A DNA stretch of 64,000 bases, from NCBI GenBank assembly GCA_023105745.1, contig JALGQZ010000016.1:28575154-28639153 (forward strand), written 5' to 3'. The DNA is from Austropuccinia psidii. Taxonomy: Eukaryota > Basidiomycota > Pucciniomycetes > Pucciniales > Sphaerophragmiaceae. The position numbers and the translations under genes are program-made. Shown here in pieces: positions 1-11,416 of this stretch. The notes beneath the pieces were generated by a model. It had not been told where the DNA came from, did not search any database, and saw nothing but the letters and a program-made list of their open reading frames with translations. Within the stretch, counting starts at the first letter, position 1. Every line of letters starts with the position of its first letter.

Positions 1-1836
1 TGCTTCCAACTGTATTTCCTGAATTTCTAGTGGGGTTTCCTCTTGGTATTCCACTATAAATTCTTCTGTTGGGTCTTGGTCATCATCAGATGGTTCTCTG
101 ATGGAATTGCTCATAGAGTCTGATTAAGAATCCTCTGTTGGGGATTCCTCCTCTGGGACTTTCTCAATGGCATAGACTTTTTTCTTTGCCTTTGGAAAGT
201 TGTTGGAATAGTAATCTGTTGAACCACAATTGTAAGAAGATTTCCTCTTCTTTGCCACTTCTACCACCCTTTCTTTGGGTTTGTCTTTAAGCTCTACCCT
301 GAAAGTTTGTTTCTCTTTGAAACCACTACTCTTATACGGGGTGAATTTCTCTATATTAGTTCTTTTCCTTATGTCTTGTAAGGTATTAGCAATGTCATCC
401 AGAGTGCAATTTTGGTTGCATCTGCATTTTACTGCATGCTCTAGTTCTCCTGGCAGTTGTATCAGAAGCTGGTGATTCCTCATTTGGATGTTCACCTGAG
501 GATCAATGGCTTCAAGTCTCTTAGACTGTCTAAGACACCACTCATATGGATCTTTGTCCACAGAGTATTTTTCATTGTCAAATGACATGGCCTTTTGCCA
601 TATCCAAGTACCATTACTGTACTTTTGGATGATTTGACTCTTCAACCAAGGCCAATTTCTTCTTCCATGTATTTCTTTCATTTCTGTGTACCATATACAA
701 GCATGATCTTTAGATTCCATATTTATTCTAGCAGTAATCCAGTAGTTTGCTATGCTTGGTACATCAATGAAGAGTCTATCAATATAATGTATGAGCTCAA
801 TATAATCATATTCTCCTGTTCCAGGGAATTTGGGCCAGCTTGAGGCCTCAGGAAACTGTTTCAAGGCTTCCCTTTCATAATAAGACATATTATCTCCATC
901 CTGGTATTGTGATGGAGATCTTGCCTTAGTGCCCAACATGACATCTGGGTGATATTGATTATGCATAACATGGCTATGTGGTTGGCGTTTCATATTATGG
1001 TAGACATTAAACAATTTGTATATATCTTGGCCCAGACAATCCTTGTCCCTTCTGCTGTGGTGTTGTTCTTCAAAGGCTATATTCAGTCTTTTGTTGGTTT
1101 CTTCAGAGGCTTTGCTCAATTGAGCATGTCCTTCTTTAAGGGTTTTAACAATTTTATCCATGGAGGCTGTTAATTTTTTCATCCTCTCATGGCTTGCTTC
1201 AAGTTATGACAACTTCTTTTGAGTTTGCTCAGAATTTTGGGACATTTGTAACCACAGTGCATCACTGTTTCAGTTACTCTCAGGTGAGACAGCATTATGT
1301 TAAATCTGAGTGGGGGTAATATTTCTATTAATGGGACTACTGATTCTAGAGTGGTCTACAACTACTTCTGGTTCTTGTGCACTTCTTTCACCAAATCCAA
1401 CAACTTCTGGATCATTGGGTCTGACTATCTCTTCCTTTGATTGAAAGAGGTCTTGTTTGTCCCCTTGTATCCTTGTCTTCTCCTGGAAATCTCCTGGAAT
1501 TGTGAAGAATGGTGACTCCTGGTCACTGACTTTTTGGTTTCTGAATAATTTGAAGCCGCTGGAGAGCTTATTTGGCCTGCTCCTTGTGAGCCTGAAGGAA
1601 TCTGAGTAGGCCCTGTCTGTGTCAGCTGTTCTTCTATATCTTGGATAGCCGCTTGATTCTCCCTTATCCTGTTTACCCTTGCCTCCAGCAGTCTGAGCTG
1701 CCTGGTAGGATTCCAACCTTTGGTTATTACAATAAAGTCCTTGAAGTCTATCTCTTTGAGACAGATCCTCTGGCAACTTGCTCCAAGTTCTTCCCAGTGA
1801 GATGCTAGGTTGAACCTCTTGTTATCCATGCTCCAT
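1..1836 (-). pseudogene. Gag polyprotein of element A, decayed, C-terminal part off window
   Basis: This is a Gypsy-type Gag, the structural particle protein that packages element RNA. The frame follows an ATG at 1836-1834 and is broken by TAA at 1824-1822, TAA at 1302-1300 and further stops between 1300 and 1183; it is then open from 1182 to 124 and continues to base 1. It shows a coiled-coil-like N-terminal part, then a conserved capsid-like core with SSWPKFPGTGEYDYIELIHY and YEWCLRQSKRLEAIDP near 880-500. The nucleic-acid-binding knuckle near 180-235 is wrecked: in YNCGSTDYYSNNFPK only one Cys of the Cys-Cys-His-Cys set remains. The tail is acidic. The same frame is conserved in element B, which supports it as the true gag frame. 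Family assignment is firm; species is from memory. Confidence 0.85.
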
Positions 1837-2380
1837 TGAAATAAATGTTTGAGCAGTTGGTGGAGCTGAAGAACTTGATCCATATCCTTCCAGTCCTCTG
1901 GTTTGAGATTCTTATTAAATTGGAGGGTGAATGGCAGGGTTGATATTATCTCCCTCATTGTTTTTCCATCCACTACTGTGTCCAAGGTGTCCTCCTCCAG
2001 GTCTTCTGGTTCTAGACAAGCCTTCTCTGTCCTCTGGCTGGTTCCTTTGGAAGCCAAGGTCTCTGAGGTGTACAGGTGAGAGATCAGTGTTTTCAAGCAG
2101 TCAAAAACTTTGTGTTCTTAGGGTATTTAACTTTGACTGTGCCTTGTAAAAGTTTGTTGTCCGCTGATTTGGGAAGTTTACCTTTAGAGGTTACAACTGG
2201 GTTAATTATAGTAATCTTCCCTGTACAAATTTTCAAGGTTGTTTTACCTTGTATTAATGCAGAGTTTTGTGGTTTTCTACTCCTCTGGGTGGCTATTGGT
2301 GTCCACTTCTTTGCTTTAATAAGGCCTTCACTGTGCCCCTTTCCTTTTCCTTTGCTTCCCTCTTTTTCTGAGGGTATCAC
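1425..2380 (-). pseudogene. Accessory frame of element A overlapping the start of gag
   Basis: A second frame begins upstream of gag. It is open from 2380 to 2093, shifts frame near 2095, and is open again from 2096 to 1425 (223 codons). It overlaps gag, which starts at 1836, by about 400 bases in a different frame. The product is lysine-rich at its N-terminus, then acidic (EPEDLEEDTLDTVVDGKT), then has LKPEDWKDMDQVLQLHQLL and a Gln/Ser-rich tail. Element B carries the same sequence in the same relation (FGQELLQWGMEDREF against KHLFQWSMDNKRFN), but with stops. No known domain recognised. It may be an N-terminal extension joined to gag by frameshifting or splicing, or a separate small protein. 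Confidence 0.6.
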
Positions 2381-3015
2381 TGGTGTGTTGGCCTGTGACT
2401 GGGTCTCTAGGGGGATATAGCTTTCTTACAATGAATAAAAACAGGAAAAGGAGGGCTTAATGTCAGTTAAGACTTCTTAAAATGCTCTTTTCACATCTAA
2501 GAATGCCCTCTGGGCTTTTTATATTACTACAATCTGACCTGTATAATGACAGTGTAAATGAATTAACAATTCCACGTCAGAATTACAGCTGTTGGTACCA
2601 TGTTACACTGTTTATGTACCAGTATCCCCAAGATTGACTTGTGGTTTTCAAGTACAATCTGTATGAAGTGGTTCTCTATAAGTGTAATTGAGTCAACAAT
2701 ACACTTAGCCATGTCTCAACGGTTGGTTTTACAGACAGAGGTGTCCTTATTTAGTCAAAATACAGGACTTATTGATGGCTGAAGTGTTTTTCTATGTAAA
2801 ACACGCCAAAAATAAAGGTCTTGTGGTTATTAGCCACATGCCAAGTACCCTTATAATATGAGTATAAAATGGTATATACACCAATTAACAATAAATAATA
2901 TATAATATATATATTTTTAAGAACAAATACGCCTAAAAAACATAGAAACAATTGTCAGAAAGCAATAAATAAGTGAAAACTTACTTGTAAGGTCCAAAAG
3001 ATTTCAAAGAAAACA
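2381..3015 (-). other. Leader of element A between primer site and first frame
   Basis: This is AT-rich untranslated leader. The open frames at 2600-2782 and 2769-2951 have no coding character. No tandem array like the one in the leader of element B is visible. Confidence 0.5.
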
Positions 3016-3032
3016 CATCCTGGCCCCCAAAA
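3016..3032 (-). promoter_or_regulatory. Candidate primer binding site of element A
   Basis: On the minus strand, TTTTGGGGGCCAGGATG follows the LTR end directly. Elements B (TTTGGGGGGCCTAGCC) and E (TTTGGGGGCCTGGCC) have the same motif at the same place, so it is likely the reverse-transcription primer site. The matching primer tRNA was not identified. Confidence 0.6.
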
Positions 3033-4464
3033 CGTCAGGATGAAACTATGATAAAGGTGTAAAATAGACTAATTACAACTTTAACTATGTTTGTGACACG
3101 GAAAAAAAAGCTTACAGTAAAAATTTGAAAGATAATAAGGGTATTTAATCAAATAAAAGGGCTTTACTATCACAAGATAGTGGTGGTGAGCGCTGCTGAA
3201 AGCCCTGGGTGCAGTATTACCAGTTGGATTACTATAATAGGAGCTACAATACTAAGATTTATACCATAATCTGATTATTTTCCAAGAGTAAAACTGTTTT
3301 TGACAGTTTACTATGTAGTAATTCAAGAGCAGGATGAGGAAAGCTTTTCTGGATTTGAAAAGCCCCCTCTTGATCCTGAAATGGGGTGGAAAGGTGGCTA
3401 GACCTTTCCATGCAGAGGAAGTGAAGATTTTCTCACTCTCTAGGACAGGCTTGTGGTTTACAAAAGGCCTGTATAGCCTTTATTGGGCTCATATTTGGCT
3501 TTGAAACCACATATGGGCAGGTTTCAACAATACAGGGTGAAAGGTTTCATCTGCGGACCACACAGCCTGATTCTGACATGTATGACATGTAGAATGGTTT
3601 ACAGAACCTGAATGGGACCCCAGTATTGAATGAACTATGAGGTATTGAAGTAAAAACAAGCTTCTTTGTCAGTTTGACACCTCATAATCATGGTTATGGG
3701 CTATTATTGCATGATAAGGCTGTCTTGGTCAAAGTGTGGGATTTTGACCTTAAAACAGCTAAAGCTTTGTCAGTTCTTGATATATAAACCTCAAAATTGA
3801 ATCCATGTGTAGCCCTGTATGTGCTCTACACATTTGTACGTTATTTGATGTGGTTATCATTAAATATGGCAAAGTTATCCCATGTACAGGTTTTTTGTAC
3901 ATATGCGTGTTTTAGGCAAAAAGCTGTATTGAGCTTATTTGCCTCATAACCTTTGTTCTAGATGAGATGTGGGGAAATGAATGGCAACATCATATAGCCC
4001 TTATTGTGCTCTTTCCAAAAAGACCCCACTTTAGGTATCTCACTAAAACTGTAGAAGTTAGATGAGAGCTGAATGTTTCATTCGCCCTTATTTGGCCTGA
4101 ATTTGACCATAACTTCTGTAATACTGGTTCTACCTCAGTTTGGCTGGTACCATTGGATAGCCCTGGTTTAGAGATTCATTTCACATACCCATTTGATGGG
4201 GTTAGGCCTCTTACTCTGTATTTCTGATGAGAGGTGAAAATTAAGGTTTATGCTCAGCAACAACTTTGAGCAGGAATAACTTTGTTATTCTTTGTCCTAT
4301 GATGATGGGACTTGTATTTTTGGAAAGGGGACAGTTTCCTCTTTGTTTGATACCTTTTGAGCTTATTTGGCTCAGCTCCACGTTTTGGTGGTATCTTGGC
4401 TATACCATTGGTTTATGGTATTTGGCTGTCATGCTTGTGCTCTGGTTTTGAGTCACAGGCTGAC
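3033..4464 (-). repeat. 5' LTR of element A (family I LTR)
   Basis: The 1432-bp LTR reads TGTCAGCCTGTGACTC at its right border (on the minus strand) and ends near 3033 with CCTGACG, a decayed form of CCTGACA. It shares long stretches with the LTRs of B, for example the blocks around AAAATCCCACA and GCATGACAGCC. Open frames inside it (for example 4266-4451) are LTR sequence, not genes. Confidence 0.85.
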
Positions 4465-5430
4465 AGAACCAGGAATGGGTAAAGCCATCTTAATATTTGA
4501 ATTATAAGCCATAGGCACAGAAACTAGTTATCATTTCTTCTAAAGTTTCAATCATTCTCTCTGCTAGCCCATCAGTTTAAGGGTGGTATGCTATAGGTAA
4601 TGGTAACTTGGTCCCAAAAAATCTGTGAAGATTGGTCATAATTGCAGATGTGAGCTTGGGGTCTCTGTAGGTTATGATATTATCCAATAATCCTGTAGGA
4701 GAATGAACTCTATTTCATAGGAGGAGAGCTGTATCCATAGCAGTGTCATCTTTATTACATGGTAAGAATATGGGAGTCTTGTGATATCTCTCTACAATAA
4801 TTAGGAAAGAATTATAACTCTTGTTACCACTTGGAGGTAGTGCTGTGACCCTATTCATGGGAAAAACTTCCCAAGGGAATTTTGGTTCTTGATTATGAAT
4901 TATAAGTTCAAGTTTCTTGCCTGTGCTCCTATTTGATTTCCAGAATCTGTCACAAGTATGGCAATATTTGATGGTTTCTTTTCTCCAAGAAGGCCACCAT
5001 ACACAATTCTTGACTTTCTCAACTTTCCTGTCCTCTTAATGGTTTCCCAAGTAGATTCTATCATGAAATTCATGGAGGATTAAATTTATATTCAATTGAT
5101 TGCATATTTTCATTAGACAAGAATATTTAGTTCTGTGGTAGATTATGCCATTACGCAAATGAAAGCTTCCTTAAGAGGAGGAATTTTTCCATATGTCATC
5201 CAAAGAACTGACCAAAGGTGTTTCTTTAAAGTATTGATCTGGTAGGGATGTTAATGTATGGAAATTCCTTTCTTTCTTGTATGACTCTCTGACTTCTTCA
5301 CAGAATTCAGTCCCAATGTCGTTAATGTTAATTCTTTCAATTGGGATCTGTGATTCAGGTCCTAGAGGTTCATAAGCTTGAGTATAAGGTTTATTTGCTA
5401 GTAACCACTTTCTAAGTCCATAAGCATTCA
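4465..5430 (-). pseudogene. Integrase fragment F of a family II Gypsy element
   Basis: Minus-strand Pol remnant. From about 5425 leftwards it reads AYGLRKWLL, then [26 protein letters not shown], the linker between RNase H and integrase also found in element E. Integrase sequence follows: ITYRDPKLTSA near 4665, and TDGLAERMIETLEEM near 4560, which keeps the catalytic Glu. The second catalytic Asp (normally SDRDP) is Tyr here, and CAA to TAA and other stops break the frame. At 4465 the sequence DGFTHSWF is cut by the LTR of element A. Homology on the right ends at about 5430, in the RNase H tail. The open frame 5171-5578 covers part of this but its first ~60 residues are not Pol. Confidence 0.75.
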
Positions 5431-6559
5431 CCATGAGAAAATTGGCTACACCTGTAATAAGGTGCACCATTTGGAAACTCACTTGGACCAAGATCAGGCT
5501 GGGCTTTGACTGTTCTTCTGAAATGAGTTGAACCATGACTATTTCTGTGTAGAAAAACTTCCATATCTTCTCAGCCACAAGAATATTATAGAAATATCAA
5601 GAAAATATAATCATAGTTTTTTAAATTCCTTTCCTAACTTGAACCACACACTTATTTCAGCATTGAAACTCCAGCATATTAAAAAATCTTAAGTTTTCAG
5701 AATTTTTATGAAAAGACCATTTTTGAATTGAATTTTCTGTTTTTTTGTTTTTAAATAATTATTCCTCAATATTTCCATTCTCCATGGAAAATAATTAAGG
5801 TTTAGATGTGAGAAGAAAAAACACAAAATCCAAGTGGCTTACATGTTGAATAATGAAATTTCTTGAAGGGTACTACCAGAAGGTATATCTTTAAATGGAA
5901 ATTATGTTGATCATAAATCTATAGAGTGATTTAAGAGTATTTTAGGTCCAGCTCTATCTATTCTATATGGCTCTATTGAGTACATTTTGTCAAGAGACAA
6001 CCATTGTTTTTGATACAGTTTTAAAATTTTAAGGTAAATCATCTTGAAATAACCAACCTCAAAGGGAAGAATTCAGACTATTCATGGCTGAATCAGTTAT
6101 TTGAATGATTTTTCTTGTATCTTGATCTTTACTACATATACTTGATAAATATTATATCATTTAGGTCCTTGTTTTGGAGGATTTTGAATCCAAAAACCAG
6201 GAATTTTTCTTTTAGGCTACCTTTGCAATTGTGACTTTTCTTCTTCTATCTGGCTTCATCTACCCCGTTTTACCCTATTCCACATTGAATCCCTTATTAT
6301 ATTGTACTTTGATAAGAATATTCCAAATAATTCAGCTCCTAATATTGAAGATGTCTTATAAGCTCCACATTAGAAACAAACTTACTATTTGGTTTAATAG
6401 AAATTTCCCAGTTATATTAAATATGCAATTATTTCTTATTTTCCATATTTTCATTATTTTTTTCATTTTTCTCCTTCAATTCATCATCACAAGATATAAA
6501 TTATTTATTTTATAAAAAATGTCCACTAATAGAATTATATTACATTTTAATATAGTTTA
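5431..6559. other. AT-rich spacer, no gene recognised
   Basis: Low-complexity AT-rich DNA between fragment F and element B. The open frame at 6231-6515 is Phe/Ile/Leu-rich, as random AT-rich sequence would be. No splice-framed coding segment or repeat border seen. Confidence 0.5.
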
Positions 6560-7973
6560 TGTCAGCGTGTGACTCAAAACCAGAGCACAAGCATGACAGC
6601 CAAATACCATAAATCAATGGTATAGCCAAGATACCACCAAAACATGGAGATGAGCCAAATAAGCCCAAAAGGTATTAAAATAAAGAGCAAAATCACCCCT
6701 CTCTAAATATACAAGTCTCATCACCATAGGACAAAGAATAACAAAGTTATTCCTTCTCAAAGTTGTTGCTGAGCATAAACCTTAACTTTCACCTCTCATC
6801 TGAAATACAGAGTAAGAGGATCAACCCCATCAAATTGGTAGTCAAAATGAAGCTCTAAACCAGGGCTATCAAATGGTACCAGCCAAACTGAGCTAGAACC
6901 AGTATTACAGAAGTTATGGTCAAATTCAGGCCAAATAAGGGTGAATAAAACATTCACCTCTCATCTTACTTCTACAGTTTTAGTGAGATACCTAAAGTGG
7001 GGTATTTTTGAAAAGGGAACAATCAGAGCTATCTGATGGTGCCATCCATTTCTCTATATCTCATCTAGAACAAAGGGTATGGAGCAAAGGAGCTCCATAC
7101 AGCTTTTGGCCAAAACCTACATATGTACAAAAAAACTTGTACATGGCATACCTTTGCCATTTTTAATGATAACCATATCAAATGAGGTACCAATGTGTAG
7201 AAAACATTCAGGGCTACACACGGAACCAGCTTTGAGGTTGATATCTTAGATACTGACAAAGCTATGGCTGTTTTAAGGTCAAAATCCCACAGTTTGGCCA
7301 ATACAGCCTTATAGTGGGAAACTACCCCATAAGTATGATTATCAGGTGTCAAACAGACGCAGAAGCTTATTTATACTTCAATACCTCATAGTTAAGTAAA
7401 ATACAGAGGTCTACACAGGTTCTCTACAGTTTCTGATGCGTCAGAAGCACCAGAACAGGCCTGTAAACTCCATTGGTGAAACCTTTCACCCGGTATAGGG
7501 TAAAAATGACTACTTGTGGTTCTAAACCCACATTTCAACCCAATAATAGCCTTTATTGAGTGTATAGAACCACAAAACAGCCCACAGTAGTGAAAGGCTT
7601 TACTCTGTGGTCGTGTGCAGAGGTAAACCACCTCCCACTACCCCAGAACAAGATAAAAGGAGGCTTTTCCTCACCAAGAAGCAAATCCAGCATCCTGTTC
7701 TTAATATTCTTACTTTTTATAACTTCTTGAAAAGTGGTACCCTTAGAGTTGAGCAGGTTATAACTATAAGCTTTAATTATTGTAGGGTTTGTTTTTGCAA
7801 ACCAACAGACAAACACTGCACCCAGGGCTATCAGCATCACTCACCATCATTAATTATTTTAGTATATCCCTTTCACTCATATTCTCACTGTAATATCATC
7901 ATTTTTTTGTGTCACACTCAGAGTTATAGGTTTCATTATCATTTTGAAGCTATATGATAGAGTCACTCTGACA
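6560..7973 (+). repeat. 5' LTR of element B
   Basis: 1414 bp, starting TGTCAGCGTGTGACTC and ending GTCACTCTGACA. As LTRs do in general, it should hold the promoter and polyadenylation signal; no specific box is claimed. Open frames inside (7065-7352, 7553-7840, 7607-7957) recur out of frame or broken in the other LTR copies and are not genes. Confidence 0.92.
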
Positions 7974-7975
7974 TT

Positions 7976-7989
7976 TGGGGGGCCTAGCC
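7976..7989 (+). promoter_or_regulatory. Candidate primer binding site of element B
   Basis: TGGGGGGCCTAGCC lies two bases after the 5' LTR end. Its position and its match to the motifs in A and E indicate the minus-strand primer site. Confidence 0.65.
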
Positions 7990-8299
7990 TTTTTTTTACC
8001 TATTTTAGACAAAATTCTAGCTTGTTTTCACTATTTATAGTTAATTTTCATACCTTTTAAAGTTATTATACTTGTTTTCTTGCTTATTTTCATTTTGTTT
8101 GAACCATAAGAAGCCCTGAAGGGGATTAATCTTGTGGTCTTTCACTATTCTGATTTTTACTCAAAAATATAAAAATAAATAAATAAATAAGTAAATAAAT
8201 ATATATTAAAAACTGTATACATATTCTTTTTGAAAAATGATATTTTTCAACATTTTTTTTGAAGAGTTATAAATATATAATTTATATTTTTAAAATATT

Positions 8300-9185
8300 C
8301 TCTTTTTATTAGAAAATAAAAACCATATTTTATTATTGTTTTTTTTTCATAATATATAAAAAGTATATATTATTTGAATTTTTCTTGAAGAAGAACTCTT
8401 ATAATTCATTCATTCACCAAAATTGGCGTGAAAAATTGATTATTATCATTATTATTGATAATACCAATAATAATACTTCATAATAGAATAAAAACCATAT
8501 TTTATTATTGCTCTTTTTTCATAATATATACAAATTATATATTATTTGAATTTTTCTTGAACAAAAACTCTGATAATTCTTTTTTTCACCCAAAATTGGC
8601 GTGAAAAATTGATTATTATTATTATTATTGATAATACCAATAATAATACTTCATAATAAAAGAAAACCATCTTTTATTTTTTTTTCATAATATGTACTTT
8701 ATTATCATAATTGATAATACCAATAATAATACTTCATAATAAAATAAAAACCATCTTTTTTTATTTATTTTTCATAATATATACAAAGTATTTATTTGAA
8801 TTTTTCTTACAGAAAAACCCTGATATTTCATTCTTTTCATTCAAATTGGCATGAAAAATTGCTTATTATGATTATTATTGATAATTTTAATAATGATACT
8901 CAATAATAAAAAACAAAACATATTTTATTATTGGTCTTTTTTTCATAATATATAAAAAGTATATATTGTTTGAATTTTTCATACAGAAAAACTCTTATAA
9001 TTCATTTTTTCACCCAAATTGGTGTGAAAAATTGATTATTATCATTATTATTGATAATTTCAATAATAATACTTCATAATAAAATACAAACCATATTTTA
9101 TTATTAATCTTTTTTTAATATATACAGAGTGTATATTGGGGAGAGTTGATTGATATTTATTATTGATATTTTCAATAATAACTTG
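8300..9185 (+). repeat. 172-bp tandem repeat array with hairpins in the leader of B
   Basis: Units begin near 8318, 8491, 8664, 8748, 8915 and 9087, each with ACCAT(A/C)TTTTATT followed by TTTTTTCATAATATATA, then TTTGAATTTTTCTT, an AAATTGGCGTGAAAAATTG block and a closing hairpin. The period is about 172 bp; the third unit is short (84 bp). The closing segment is ATTATTATTG-ATAATAC-CAATAATAAT, a perfect 10-bp stem with a 7-base loop in the best copies. Confidence 0.8.
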
Positions 9186-9261
9186 TCCAAAGTGACTTAT
9201 AAATTCCTAACAAAAAAGGGATTCAATCAACTAGCTCAAACTCTCACTTTACAAATCAGAA

Positions 9262-11391
9262 ATGATACCACCTAATTCCAAAGACTTTGGATTTCCAAGG
9301 TATTATTCCTTACAAAGAGAAACAACCATCAGTTGGAATAGAGGCCTGGAAAAGAGAGAAGTTGAAGTTGTTCAAAGTCATAATACATGGAAAAATAAAC
9401 CTTTTTACACCTTCCAAAATGGGTTTCAACAGCAAACCTCCAGGAATGGCTTGCATAGAACAGTTTGGTCTAAACCATCAATTTGGCCAAGAACTTCTCC
9501 AATGGGGAATGGAAGACAGGGAATTCAAACCAGATTCCCACTAAAAAGGACTTGTAGAAAGTATTCAGAAGATTTCCCTCAAAGAGATATTCTTCAAAGA
9601 ACTTATCATAAACAAGAAATGGAGCAAGAGATAACACACTCTGGACCTTTCAGGCTCATGAGGACTGGTAACCCAACCAGACTCCCTAGTGGCTTCACAC
9701 CACTCAGGCACCAGCAGATCAGTGACCAAGAGTCACTATACTTTCCAATCCAAGATAGAATCCAGGAGAGGAAGAGGATCATAAGGCAAGAACAAGACTT
9801 CTCTCAACCAGAGGCTGGAAGAGTCAGATCCTATGATCCAGAAATTGTTGGACCTATTGCAAGGGGTACAAAGAAACAACAAACAGTTGTAAATACGTTT
9901 AATGCACCTAGCATCCCTGTGATAAGGAATTATATCTCCACTCAGATTAAACACAATGTTGTGATACCTGAGAGTACCATAAGTAGTAATACTCTATGGT
10001 TACAATTTTCCCAATTTGTAGAACAAACTCAAACAAAGTTTGAAAGACTCCATGAAAATATTTCAAGGTTACAAGAGGTTTATACCTTACAAACCAAAAC
10101 TATTCATACTCTTCAAGAGGACTATATTGAATTGTATAAAGCCTCAGAAGATTCCAAAATAAGACTAAATCAAGTCTTAGAGGAGCAAAAGCACTGAAAA
10201 AGGGACAGGGAATATCTGGATCAAGATATTGACAAATTGTTCAATTTCTGCCAAAAAATGAAACCCCAAACACAAGGGCATGTTTCTGGAAACACCCCAT
10301 ACCACCAGGAAGGCATCAAACCAGATTTGGTATTGGTGAATAAGGCAAGGTCTCCATCACAATACCAGGATGGAGATAATATGTCTTATACTGAAAAGGA
10401 AGCCTTGAAACAGCTTCCCGAGGCCTCAAGCTGGCCCAAATTCTCTGGAACTGGAGAGTATGATCATATGGAGCTCATAGATTATATTGATGGACTCTTC
10501 ACTGATCTACCAAGTATACCAGATTACTGGATTACTGCCAGATTAAATACATCTTTTAAAGGAGATGCTAGTATTTGGTACACACAAATGAAAGAAATCC
10601 ATGGCAGAAGAAACTGGCCATGGGGGAGGAGCCAAATAATCCAAAAGTACAGAGGTGATACATGGATATGGCATAGAACCCTTTCATTTGGAAATGATAG
10701 ATACACAGTGGACAAAGGTCCTTATGATTGGTGTCTGAGACAGTCAAAAAAGCTAATAGCCATTGACCCTCACATAACAACAGAAATGAGAAATCAAAAA
10801 CTGTTGACCAAACTACCAGGAGACTTAGAACATGCAGTAAAATGCAGATGGTCTAAAGAATCCACCTTGGATGAAATATCCAATACTTTTCAAGAAGTAA
10901 GGATTAGAACATCTATTGGTAGATACAATAACCATAGTACTGGTGATAACATGTAGAAGCCAACCCTGGAAGCCAAAGAAACTCATGATTCAGATTCTGA
11001 AATCACAACAGGATTTCACAACTGGGAATCGCCCAATCACTATGGAGAAAATTCTCCCAAAGACAGGAAAGAGATATTTGCAAGAGAGGAAGAGACAAGA
11101 AAAGACCGAGAGGGTCTTGAATCTGACTCTGATAGTGTGGGGAATGGCTTTGGAAATAATTCATACAGTGAACCCAAACCCCATGAGGAATATTTGGTGG
11201 AATTTAAGAACCATAGAACAGAGGAAATTGGTTCAGTCCACTCCCAAAGGAGGAAACCAATGACAAAACACCTGGATGGTTTGAAACCTAAGCCACCAGA
11301 CAGAGGGGGTATGGCAACAAGAAAGTTTTTGGCTCAAGGTCACATGAACCATGCTAATACCTCCAAGAAGGGAGGAAAGTCTCATCAATGA
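9262..11391 (+). pseudogene. Gag of non-autonomous element B (one frame, two in-frame stops)
   Basis: A single frame covers 710 codons and is interrupted only by TGA at 10195 and TAG at 10954. The likely start is the ATG at 9502 (MGNGRQGIQ), which aligns with the gag ATG of element A; 9262 is the first in-frame ATG. Order: basic Arg/Gln-rich region; SISDQES-like segment (RHQQISDQESLYFP); coiled coil around 10000-10230 (SQFVEQTQTKFERLHENISR); capsid-like core from about 10380 (ASSWPKFSGTGEYDHMELID, YDWCLRQSKKLIAIDP); acidic tail ending at 11391. The place of the zinc knuckle reads FHNWESPNHYGENSPK: the His is kept but all three Cys are gone. No pol follows. The long opening with two stops suggests fairly recent loss of coding. 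Confidence 0.85.
9287..9640 (+). pseudogene. Remnant of the accessory overlapping frame in element B
   Basis: In a frame different from gag, 9287-9544 reads ...CIEQFGLNHQFGQELLQWGMEDREFKPDSH and, after a stop at 9542, KGLVESIQKISLKEIFFKEL. This aligns with the accessory frame of element A (HQLLKHLFQWSMDNKRFN, then ELGASCQRICLKEIDFKDF). So two elements share similarity in both frames across the gag start. Confidence 0.55.
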
Positions 11392-11404
11392 TGAGCCTTT
11401 TTTT

Positions 11405-11416
11405 AGAGGGAGGGTA
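11405..11416 (+). promoter_or_regulatory. Polypurine tract of element B
   Basis: AGAGGGAGGG followed by TA abuts the 3' LTR. In LTR elements this purine run primes plus-strand DNA synthesis. Element E has GGGAGGGAA in the same position. Confidence 0.7.

Larger units (their letters stand above)
1..4464 (-). mobile_element. Gypsy LTR retrotransposon A (family I), 5' half, truncated by window edge
   Basis: Read on the minus strand, the element starts with a 5' LTR (4464 down to 3033), followed by a primer-site-like motif, a leader, an accessory frame and gag, which runs off the left edge. The LTR is recognisable because it is the reverse complement of the LTRs of element B. It is inserted in the integrase reading frame of a family II fragment (F), whose remainder should lie to the left of this window. 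The five bases right of the LTR, GAACC (4465-4469), are one candidate copy of the target duplication; the partner is outside the window. Several nonsense codons and shifts show that this copy is dead. Confidence 0.85.
7974..9261 (+). other. AT-rich leader of element B
   Basis: This 1.29-kb stretch separates the primer site from gag. It contains the simple repeat AAATAAATAAATAAGTAAAT near 8173-8200 and the tandem array described separately. No coding frame. Confidence 0.7.

Noticed and set aside
275..1173. Plus-strand frames opposite gag of element A (275-475, 595-843, 949-1173)
   Set aside because: Antisense shadows of a gag frame that is supported by homology with element B.
2769..2951. Hydrophobic small frame in the leader of A
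   Set aside because: Low-complexity AT-derived composition; no start context or conservation in element B.
6231..6515. 94-codon Phe/Ile-rich frame that could look like a membrane protein
   Set aside because: Composition expected of random AT-rich DNA; no other coding sign.
7065..7352. Frames inside the family I LTR (also 11916-12212 and 28820-29014)
   Set aside because: The similarity between copies is DNA similarity between LTRs; the frames are broken or shifted in sister LTRs.
8300..9185. Regular repeats that could be mistaken for a CRISPR array
   Set aside because: Repeats are contiguous ~172-bp units without unique spacers, in a eukaryotic retroelement leader.
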